Assembly (NCBI GenBank): GCA_045124505.1
Contig: JBGVLZ010000014.1
Location: forward strand, 1-28,578
Direction of reading: 5' to 3'
DNA length: 28,578 nt
Source of the DNA: RGIG7213 sp045124505
GTDB lineage: Bacteria; Bacillota; Clostridia; Oscillospirales; CAG-272
Both the position numbers and the translations under genes were made by a program. Positions 22,535 through 28,578 of the stretch are shown piece after piece. Each line of letters begins with the position of its first letter. Within the stretch, counting starts at the first letter, position 1. The notes beneath the pieces are model-generated. The model made no database searches and was not told the DNA's origin. It saw only the letters and a program-made list of their open reading frames with translations.

Positions 22535-25500
22535 CAGTTCTTGATGATTATTTCGGGAACTGCTGTCATACCTTCGGGCAAGAAGATATAATCATCTGTC
22601 CAGCTCTCGCCTCTGAGCAAGAATGTTTCAGGGCCGTATGCGCCGTGTCTTGCGGGCTTGGAGTGAAGCGGACCGAATGTGTTACGGCGTGTAAGCACGT
22701 ATTCAAGGCAAAGTGTGTTGTCGCCTTCCTTCAGCATTTCCGTTATTTCCGCTTCGTAAGGCTGCCATGCGATCGCCTTCGGCTCAGCACCGTTTGCAGA
22801 AACCTTTACAACTGCCGCTTCAAAGTCGGGCAAACGTACGAATACACGGTCGCCGGGGTTGAACAAGATATTTGTCTTGTATGTCACAGCGCCTGAATAG
22901 AAGGGAAGTCCCTGCTTTGCGATGTCGCCGTGGTAAACGTGTGTTACGGGCTTGATAAGTGTCTTATCGCTGTTGTGTACACAAACACCGAAGTCACCGA
23001 CAATATAAACAGCCTCGATATTGAGCGTTTCGTAGAAATCTGCTTCAAGGCGGATAGTGTTCTTACCGAGCTTCAGGGAGTCGCCGTTAAGCGTGAACTT
23101 GTGGAATGCTTCGTCTATCCATCTGCCCGTTTCGGGAGCTGTCATCTTTTCGCCGTTTATTGTAACCGTCCAGAGGTTGGGTGTTTCGCATACGAAATCG
23201 AATTTTTCGGGAATATATTCAGCAAAGAAGCTGTATTCAAGGGCAACTGTGCCGTGCTTCTTCTGCTCCTGAAGGCCCAGGAACCAGGGCTGGATCATCT
23301 CACCGCCGCGGTGTGCAAGGCCGTATGTATCACGTACAAGCTGGTCAGCCTTGAGGACTTCAAGGTTTTCAGCAAGCTTCTTGCCGTCTACCTCAAGGTC
23401 GGCAAAGTCGAGAACGAGCACGTTGTCCTCGGAAAGCTCAATGTCAAATTCCTCACCGAGAGGATAAGAAGCAACCTCGGTAAGTGTCTTAACAGGCTCA
23501 AGGTCGGATTTCCTGCAAACTCTGTATACGTGTTCGCCTGCGGCATAGAAGTCGGTATTGAATGTTATCTTGCCGTTTTCACCCGACTTAACGAGTGCCT
23601 TTGTGCCGTCAAGTGCGAACCATTCCTCACAGTCGCCGTCACGGTTTATCTCAACCGTGCAGTTGTAGTAGGAAATGTCCTTGTTCATGTTCATAAATAC
23701 GACGTATGTATCGTCGCCGTCGCATCTGCACTGACAGTAAACGTCTGTAAGCTCTCTGCCTGTTGCATCCTTGACAGATACGGTAAAGTCCTTTGTTGCC
23801 TTTATTGCCTTTACAAGTGCATCGCCTTCAAAAGGTATTCTTTCGATATTTTCAAGCTTATCAAATGCATCGGACTTAAGCGCATCGATATAGTCGGGCG
23901 CAAAGCCTGCAAGAATTACCTTACCGCCTGCATTTGCAAACTCACGGAGTATATTGAGAGTTGTGGAGCGCATTGTGTACATACCGCTTACAACAACGCT
24001 CTTGTATTTCATTTCGCCGAATTTGATGTAGGGTGTGCCGTCCTCAATGATGACAGACGCAAGTCTTCCCATCATTTCCTCGTCGCCGTAGTCAAAGTCA
24101 AGCTTTGCACCTGACAGCCAATGGAACTGTGTGAAGTACATCTTTTCGATGCGTGCAACATCCTTGTTGTTTGTGCCGAGCTTTATGCTCCAGCCGGGAT
24201 GGATAAGTCCGAATGTGCTTTCAACGGGGTTGATAACGAGTGTATCGCATACAGGCTTACCTGCGCCGAGAACAACGTGAAGTCTTGAGAAGAAGTCCTC
24301 AACAACGGGGTAATCCTTATACCATGCGGACTGATGGAGAATACTTGCAGGATAGTCACGCTTTGCTTCGCCCTGCATTGAATACCATGAAAGGTGGTGG
24401 CAACGCAGGTTGATGCCGAACAGTGCCTGCCAGCCGCCCGTCCACTTGTGGCTTTCAAAGTCCATCTGCCAGCCTGAACAGCCGTAAAGCTCGGATAACA
24501 TTCTCGTTTTGCCCGTCTGACGTGCAACTGATGAAAGCTGCTTTACTATCCAATAGCCTCTGTTGCCCTCGGAAAGAACGTCAACACCGGGAACTGCCAT
24601 ATGCTCATAGAAACGCATGATGGAGCCTATCATACAAGCCTGTGTTGTGAACGTATCCTCGTGAAGAACGTGGCCTGTAAGCTGCATACCGTGGTCATTA
24701 CACCAGTCGTTTATCTGAACTGCAAAGGAATTTAAGAAAAGCTCCTCTGCCAAGTCCATATAGTGCCACTTGACCTGACTCATCTTCTCGCCGTCACGCT
24801 GTAAGAACAGGTCGGGCAAGCGGTTTTTAAGGTCGTAGCCGTATTTTTCCGTGAATTTATCAAAAAGCTTGGGTGTGAAAGGCGTTACCCATGAAGGTCT
24901 TTTGGAGCTTCCTGTGGAAAATCCGCACATTACAGCACCTCTGTGAGGTTCATCGGTAAAGATACCGCATATTGACGAGCCTATACGTCCTCCGCACTTG
25001 TCTGCATACTTTTCGTGTGTAAGGTCGATAAATCTGCGTATAGCCTCGGGGTTCATCGTGTCAACGTATGTATATCCGTTGTAGAAGCTTCCCTTTGAAG
25101 CCTTTTCAATTGAGAAGGAAAGAACTGTTTTATCAGCGTATTCTTCCTTGGGTGTGTCCTTTGTGATAACTTTATCGTTTGTAAATGCAAATTCGCCCTT
25201 TTCGGGGAGCATATCGCAGGAAAATGCGATGATATCGCCGTCGGAAAACTCAAAATCACGTCCGTCTGTCGGCTCACATCTTATGTAGCTTGCCGAGTAG
25301 TCGGGATTCATCGTAACAAAACCGCCCGCAGTACCCGAGGGCCATCTGTCCTCGTCATAAAGCCAGTTTTCAAGACCTAACTTTTCGCCCTTGTCTGCAA
25401 CTGCATTTACAAGCTCAAACCATTCCTCACCGAGATATTCGGTAACAAGACCTGTTCTTGAATGCATAAAGTAACCGCCGAAGCCCATTTCCTTCAGCAC

Positions 25501-25611
25501 GTCTACCTGACGCAGAAGCTCATCCTTTTCAAGTTTTCCGTTCCATGACCAGAACGGTTTACCCCTGTAATATACACCGGGGGATTTAAAATCGTCGTAA
25601 ATTTTGGACAT
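22534..25611 (-). CDS. Large intracellular glycoside hydrolase, GH106-like
   Basis: 1025 aa without a signal peptide. The N-terminal block YRGKPFWSWNGKLEKDELLR, FGGYFMHSRTGL and LYDEDRWPSGTAGG is characteristic of the GH106/alpha-L-rhamnosidase-like family (PF17132). Candidate catalytic glutamates are Glu221 in FTDEPH and Glu374 in MLSELYG; which act as acid and base is not resolvable here. The C-terminal 350 residues are beta-sandwich-like (galactose-binding type). Presumably cleaves imported rhamnosides or related plant glycosides in the cytoplasm. Second gene of a three-gene operon; its stop shares one base with the start of the next gene. Confidence 0.75.
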   Translation of the reverse strand: MSKIYDDFKSPGVYYRGKPFWSWNGKLEKDELLRQVDVLKEMGFGGYFMHSRTGLVTEYLGEEWFELVNAVADKGEKLGLENWLYDEDRWPSGTAGGFVTMNPDYSASYIRCEPTDGRDFEFSDGDIIAFSCDMLPEKGEFAFTNDKVITKDTPKEEYADKTVLSFSIEKASKGSFYNGYTYVDTMNPEAIRRFIDLTHEKYADKCGGRIGSSICGIFTDEPHRGAVMCGFSTGSSKRPSWVTPFTPKLFDKFTEKYGYDLKNRLPDLFLQRDGEKMSQVKWHYMDLAEELFLNSFAVQINDWCNDHGMQLTGHVLHEDTFTTQACMIGSIMRFYEHMAVPGVDVLSEGNRGYWIVKQLSSVARQTGKTRMLSELYGCSGWQMDFESHKWTGGWQALFGINLRCHHLSWYSMQGEAKRDYPASILHQSAWYKDYPVVEDFFSRLHVVLGAGKPVCDTLVINPVESTFGLIHPGWSIKLGTNNKDVARIEKMYFTQFHWLSGAKLDFDYGDEEMMGRLASVIIEDGTPYIKFGEMKYKSVVVSGMYTMRSTTLNILREFANAGGKVILAGFAPDYIDALKSDAFDKLENIERIPFEGDALVKAIKATKDFTVSVKDATGRELTDVYCQCRCDGDDTYVVFMNMNKDISYYNCTVEINRDGDCEEWFALDGTKALVKSGENGKITFNTDFYAAGEHVYRVCRKSDLEPVKTLTEVASYPLGEEFDIELSEDNVLVLDFADLEVDGKKLAENLEVLKADQLVRDTYGLAHRGGEMIQPWFLGLQEQKKHGTVALEYSFFAEYIPEKFDFVCETPNLWTVTINGEKMTAPETGRWIDEAFHKFTLNGDSLKLGKNTIRLEADFYETLNIEAVYIVGDFGVCVHNSDKTLIKPVTHVYHGDIAKQGLPFYSGAVTYKTNILFNPGDRVFVRLPDFEAAVVKVSANGAEPKAIAWQPYEAEITEMLKEGDNTLCLEYVLTRRNTFGPLHSKPARHGAYGPETFLLRGESWTDDYIFLPEGMTAVPEIIIKN

Positions 25612-25646
25612 TTTACATTACCTCATAATTTATTTTCTGTTTGATT

Positions 25647-26108
25647 TTATACTCTTACATTCAGGGTAAGATACGTTCTTTCCATACATATGCCGTGTAT
25701 TTCCACGGTGTAGTCGATTATTATCTCACCGCCTTTTTTTATATCAAGGGAATTTTCAACGCTTTTCGTCGTGATGCACATTTCAAGCGGAAACACACCC
25801 GTTTCGTATGTTGACATACAGCGTGTATTTTCCTTGAATATCATGGAGGTGGAGGCAGAACCGCTTCTGGTCATCGTTACGATCTCGGGGGTGTTTTCCT
25901 CAAACTCCAGAACCGTGTGCGCACCGTCCATTCCCGTAAGCTCCGTTTCGTCGTAGCTTACCGTATACTTGCCGTCTTCAAGGGCAAGCGTGCCTTCTGT
26001 TGAAATTTCAATTTTTTCTTCCTTGTTGTTGTCATCGGGGTCGGAAAAAAAGTCCCCGTCAAGCTTGAACTGCTTTGATACGATGTTTATCGATACGTTT
26101 TTCTTCAT
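25647..26108 (-). CDS. DUF1934 (YwiB-like) beta-barrel protein
   Basis: 153 aa, cytoplasmic. The pattern YDETELTGMDGAHTVLEF, a MTRSGSASTSMIF segment, YETGVFPLEM and the C-terminal GGEIIIDYTVEI fits DUF1934, a lipocalin-like barrel family of Firmicutes (B. subtilis YwiB) with no established function. An acidic insertion DPDDNNKEEK lies near residue 23. It is the first gene behind a strong promoter and 35 bases upstream of the GH106-like gene, so it is probably co-transcribed; no functional link to glycan use is known. Confidence 0.82.
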   Translation of the reverse strand: MKKNVSINIVSKQFKLDGDFFSDPDDNNKEEKIEISTEGTLALEDGKYTVSYDETELTGMDGAHTVLEFEENTPEIVTMTRSGSASTSMIFKENTRCMSTYETGVFPLEMCITTKSVENSLDIKKGGEIIIDYTVEIHGICMERTYLTLNVRV

Positions 26109-26138
26109 ATTTTACCTTCAATATAATAATTCACGGTA

Positions 26139-26167
26139 ATTATACCATATTATTTTTCATTTGTCAC
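26139..26167 (-). promoter_or_regulatory. Promoter of the DUF1934-GH operon
   Basis: Minus strand GTGACA (complement of 26162-26167), 17-base spacer, consensus TATAAT (complement of 26139-26144) preceded by TGG. About 30 bases before the DUF1934 start. Confidence 0.75.
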
Positions 26168-26241
26168 TACATAATTTAAAAAAGATAGGGGATTTTTTGT
26201 GTATTTTTTGCGGATAATAATTTAAACACACAGGACAGATA

Positions 26242-26600
26242 GTAGGGCGGGGTAGCGAAGCGGCGTGAGGGTAATGAATGACATGCCGGTGGCATGTCAG
26301 AACCCGAACGTGACCGAGCCGCAGCGAGATTTTGCTCCCGCCGTTTAAAACCCATTTACGCTCGTTTCATGCGGATGTGCGATGCACGCCCCTACGGTCG
26401 TATATTCGGGGTGATGCCGTAGGGGACAAGACGCAATCACTTTGCTTTGCAAAGTGACGACGTCCCGTTTAAAACCCATTCTTCTTTATTAAAATCAACA
26501 AACATACCGCCCGCGGCGGTGCGCCCTATGCCCGTGGCGGCTCGTACCGAGCCGAGGGGGGACGGGCAGGGCGCCGTTTTTTACCCATTTACGCTCATTT
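26242..26600. repeat. Hairpin-repeat cluster 5
   Basis: Contents: a roughly 100-base composite element headed by GTAGGGCGG (26242-26342) whose inside carries GACATGCC GGT GGCATGTC (26280-26298); palindrome GGATGTGCGATGCACGC with CCCTAC foot (26371-26395); connector (26395-26425); a nested 48-base hairpin headed by GTAG (26419-26466), the reverse complement of 4423-4470 with one mismatch; then AAAACCCATT, CTTCTTTATTAAAATCAACA and a bipartite hairpin ending GGGCAGGGCGCC (to 26572). The composite element and the last block recur at 28370-28578. Bases 26168-26241 show nothing. Confidence 0.85.
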
Positions 26601-26659
26601 CATACCTGCAGGCATCACGTTGAATAAAGCAAACAAAATTTTAAATACAGGAGGAATTT

Positions 26660-27151
26660 ATGCGATTTATTACAATAATATCCGTTATTTTCGTGCTGTT
26701 TACACCGCACGTTTGTGCTTTTTCAGCCCTGCAATACGAGGGGCAGGAGGTTGAAGACATACAGCGCACCTTGCGCACACTCGGTTATTATTCGGGGATA
26801 TGTGACGGAATATACTCAAAAGAGGTTGAGTATGCCGTTTTATCGTGGCAAAGGGACAACGGTCTTCCCGAAACGGGCATTTGCACCTCGTATGACCTTA
26901 CAGCCCTCGGCGTCACAGAGCTGTCGCCGCTTGAAAATGAAGATGTGATCCTCGCTCTCGCTTCATATCTGTATACCGAGGCGGAAAATGCACCGAGAAT
27001 ATACAAAAGTGCCATTTGCCGTGAGGTTATAACCTCGGCAAAGGCAAAAAATATATCCGTTTTCGATGAGCTTTCGCACCGCAAAGCTGTTTACACATCA
27101 TTCGATAAAGAGTGCCTGCGCTGTGCCTTTGAAGCGGTTATTACGTTATAA
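26660..27151 (+). CDS. Exported peptidoglycan-binding protein with degenerate SleB-like domain
   Basis: 163 aa. Residues 1-20 (MRFITIISVIFVLFTPHVCA) form a signal peptide. Residues about 26-84 are a PG_binding_1 domain (VEDIQRTLRTLGYYSG, YAVLSWQRDNGLPETG). Residues about 93-163 resemble the cell-wall hydrolase domain of SleB/CwlJ (EDVILALASYLYTEAE for the usual DVxLLAxLVxxEARGEP), keeping a Glu at the catalytic place (Glu107) but shortened and missing the usual QFxxxxxG region. It may be a small sporulation or wall protein with lost or altered hydrolase activity. AGGAGGA precedes the ATG; it is monocistronic. Confidence 0.7.
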   Translation: MRFITIISVIFVLFTPHVCAFSALQYEGQEVEDIQRTLRTLGYYSGICDGIYSKEVEYAVLSWQRDNGLPETGICTSYDLTALGVTELSPLENEDVILALASYLYTEAENAPRIYKSAICREVITSAKAKNISVFDELSHRKAVYTSFDKECLRCAFEAVITL

Positions 27152-27175
27152 TGTTATCCGCTCGGTGGATAACAT
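27151..27175 (+). terminator. Perfect hairpin just after the SleB-like gene
   Basis: ATGTTATCC GCTCGGT GGATAACAT, a 9-bp stem starting at the last base of the stop codon. Little U-tract follows, so termination is uncertain. Confidence 0.45.
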
Positions 27176-27230
27176 TTCATGCATTTTATGCATTTCAACC
27201 CATTTACATTTATTTAATTCAACGCATTTT

Positions 27231-27257
27231 GTAGGGACAGACGTCCTCGGCTGTCCG
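27231..27257 (+). repeat. Isolated GTAG-headed hairpin
   Basis: GTAGGGACAGACGTCCTCGG then CTGTCCG: GGACAG and CTGTCC pair, with the CGTCCTCG core related to the RAYT palindromes. Preceded by a CAACCCATTTA-type linker (27197-27207). Confidence 0.7.
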
Positions 27258-27271
27258 TTTCATGCCCATTT

Positions 27272-27736
27272 TTATAGACTTTTATCCTCACACAAATTAA
27301 TGAGCTTTTTTTGCATCTTTTCGGCATATTTCATCGCTGTATACGCTCCGCCGCAGTTACGTTTCACATTAACTATCACAAGATCCGAATGATCTATCAT
27401 CCACCTATTTTTCATAGTAATGGCTGATTTCGGGTGTACGCCGTAAAGGCTTTCGGGAATTATAACACTGTCGTAGTATTCTTCATAATATTTCATATCT
27501 GCTGTTGCATACGGAAGCACCAATGTAATTTCGCTGTTTTCTTTCCCTAATATCTTTTGTACCCGCTTTATTACCGATGCGGCATATTTGTCAAATTCAC
27601 CGTTGCGCCCGATAAAAAATGATACATACGGGTTCATTTGTATCAGCTCGTGTACTAACGGCATAAGCTTATCGTCAAGCAATCTCAAGTCTTCTATTTT
27701 CCGGTGTCCAAATAAAGAAATGTTAAGAGTGTCCAT
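27272..27736 (-). CDS. SLOG-superfamily protein (YpsA/DUF1273-like)
   Basis: 154 aa, cytoplasmic. LNISLFGHRKI (4-14) with the FGHR signature, FFIGRNGEFDKYAASV (about 40-55) and KNRWMIDHSDLVIVNVKRNC followed by GGAYTAMKYAEKM are the Rossmann-like SLOG motifs that bind nucleotide-type ligands. Members occur as sensors in stress and phage-defence systems and as housekeeping proteins; the ligand is unknown here. AAAGGGG precedes the ATG. It is divergent from the XRE regulator gene with shared duplicated sites in between. Confidence 0.72.
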   Translation of the reverse strand: MDTLNISLFGHRKIEDLRLLDDKLMPLVHELIQMNPYVSFFIGRNGEFDKYAASVIKRVQKILGKENSEITLVLPYATADMKYYEEYYDSVIIPESLYGVHPKSAITMKNRWMIDHSDLVIVNVKRNCGGAYTAMKYAEKMQKKLINLCEDKSL

Positions 27737-27790
27737 GTTTTTTACCCCTTTTTTATTAATATAGTCTTTTTTTTCGCAAATCGTATTTAT

Positions 27791-27819
27791 AGTATATATC
27801 CATTCGGTATAAATATCAA
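27791..27819 (-). promoter_or_regulatory. Promoter of the SLOG-like gene
   Basis: Minus strand TTGATA (complement of 27814-27819), 17 bases, TATACT (complement of 27791-27796). The -35 box lies inside an operator-like repeat (27812-27829). Confidence 0.7.
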
Positions 27820-27859
27820 TAGTCTGTAGAAATTTTGTTTCAATATCAATAGACTGTAT
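27812..27859. promoter_or_regulatory. Pair of direct operator-like repeats between SLOG and XRE genes
   Basis: AATATCAATAGTCTGTAG (27812-27829) and AATATCAATAGACTGTAT (27842-27859), start-to-start 30 bases, about three helical turns. One covers the SLOG -35 box, the other a plausible -10 region for the XRE gene. Confidence 0.65.
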
Positions 27860-27863
27860 TTAT
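27835..27863 (+). promoter_or_regulatory. Possible promoter of the XRE gene
   Basis: TTGTTT (27835-27840), 16-17 bases, then TATTTAT (27857-27863) with TG in front. Weak consensus. Confidence 0.35.
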
Positions 27864-27885
27864 CAAGAATCAAATGGTGGTAATT

Positions 27886-28224
27886 ATGAGTGATATTACA
27901 AAGATTTTAGGCAAACGAATAAGAAATTACAGAAAATCTTTGGGATGGAGTCAGGAACAGCTTGCGGAGTTTTCCGGATGCCATGCCACATATATAGGTC
28001 AAATTGAACGTGGCGAGAAAAATGCAACTGTCGAAAGCATTGAAAAGATCGCCGTAGCATTGAATGTTTCAATGTCAACTCTTTTTACGGATATCGGAGT
28101 CAAAGACGGTAAAACGTATTCAATACCGCCGGAATACCGAGAATTTCTTTCAAACAAAACAGAAGACGAAAAACAGCTCATATACCGAATACTGCTCGAA
28201 ATAGACAAATACAAAAACGGTTGA
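27886..28224 (+). CDS. XRE-family transcriptional regulator
   Basis: 112 aa. Residues about 6-65 form an HTH_3 domain: LGKRIRNYRKSLGWSQEQLA, recognition-helix region CHATYIGQIERGEKNATVES, then IEKIAVALNVSMSTLF. The rest (DGKTYSIPPEYREFLSNKTE and a helical tail) is short and may serve dimerisation. ATG 27886 was chosen for GGTGG at 27876-27880; an ATG at 27874 would add MVVI without a ribosome site. Divergent from the SLOG gene; the duplicated sites suggest it represses both promoters. Confidence 0.85.
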   Translation: MSDITKILGKRIRNYRKSLGWSQEQLAEFSGCHATYIGQIERGEKNATVESIEKIAVALNVSMSTLFTDIGVKDGKTYSIPPEYREFLSNKTEDEKQLIYRILLEIDKYKNG

Positions 28225-28239
28225 AGCACCTCTGCGGTT

Positions 28240-28578
28240 ATATTGTTGTACGGACGTGGTGACGATGCGCTCGCCTGTCCCCCCACGGTTGACATTGTCA
28301 ACCGCCACAGGCGAAAGCGCACATATTTCCTGACGGAAATATGGTTTTTATTTATTCGGACGTGATGCCGTAGGGCGGGTAGCGAAGCGGCGTGAGGGTA
28401 ATGAATGACATGCCGGTGGCATGTCAGAATCCGAACGTGACCGAGCCGCAGCGAGATTTTGCTCCCGCCGTTTAAAACCCATTCTTCTTTATTAAAATCA
28501 ACAAACATACCGCCCTCGGCGGTGCGCCCTATGCCCGTGGCGGCTCGTACCGAGCCGAGGGGGGACGGGCAGGGCGCC
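28240..28578. repeat. Hairpin-repeat cluster 6, running off the right edge
   Basis: Contents: a bipartite C-run hairpin (28264-28342) with GCGCTCGCCTGT...ACAGGCGAAAGCGC around an inner GGTTGACATTGTCAACC, followed by ATATTTCC TGAC GGAAATAT; partial connector (ATTCGGACGTGATGCCGTAGGG); a GTAG-headed composite element (28370-28469) nearly identical to 26242-26342; linker; then a block matching 26474-26572 up to the last base. No gene seen. Confidence 0.85.

Noticed and set aside
22930..24114. 394-codon open frame on the plus strand opposite the GH106-like gene
   Set aside because: It is a shadow of the conserved minus-strand gene; it has no ribosome site, no recognisable domain and Cys/Val/Leu-rich composition typical of antisense frames.

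Overview
The window looks like a chromosomal segment of an anaerobic Firmicute of class Clostridia, probably an Oscillospirales/Ruminococcaceae-like gut bacterium. This is inferred from the gene set (long clostridial-type GltX beside GlnS, DUF1934, a Cthe_2159-like beta-helix lipoprotein, a TrkAH pair, a SleB-like peptide), strong AGGAGG-type ribosome sites and TTGACA/TATAAT promoters. No rRNA or tRNA gene was recognised.

Layout, left to right. 1-134: end of an IS481-like element running off the left edge. 135-561: hairpin repeats. 562-4252 (minus): trkH-trkA potassium uptake genes behind a good promoter, and a HAD phosphatase gene. 4253-4547: repeats. dapA (minus) and queA (plus) diverge at about 5500. 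6678-7005: repeats. 7006-8401 (minus): cinA - small membrane protein - rlmH, tightly overlapped. 8497-9282 (plus): a PHP histidinol-phosphatase-like gene converging on trmL. 9260-12784 (minus): polytopic membrane protein - GT2 glycosyltransferase - trmL. 12800-13726 (minus): one complete and one truncated REP-associated tyrosine transposase (RAYT) in tandem. 14043-18691 (plus): metallo-beta-lactamase hydrolase - gltX - glnS - pssA behind a consensus promoter. 18766-18936: a candidate small RNA with its own promoter and terminator. 19035-20840 (minus): beta-helix lipoprotein. 20841-21313: repeats. 21314-26108 (minus): DUF1934 - large GH106-like glycoside hydrolase - transglutaminase-like pseudoenzyme. 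26109-26659: repeats. 26660-27151 (plus): peptidoglycan-binding, SleB-like exported peptide. 27272-28224: divergent SLOG-like and XRE-regulator genes sharing duplicated operator-like sites. 28225-28578: repeats.

The most distinctive content is a modular hairpin system. More than twenty short palindromes of different sequence sit in six intergenic clusters, and nearly all have the tetranucleotide GTAG at the foot of one arm followed by a G-run. GTAG at the hairpin foot is the known recognition mark of REP elements mobilised by RAYT transposases, and a RAYT gene lies in the window. The same palindrome is also found inside the reading frames of both RAYT copies, in frame, at two sites. The truncated RAYT copy breaks off at one of these embedded palindromes. 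Other repeat modules occur (a connector around TCTGTATATTCGGGGTGG, AATAGAT heptamer arrays, a bipartite C-run hairpin family). The remaining genes are mostly ordinary housekeeping genes separated by these clusters.
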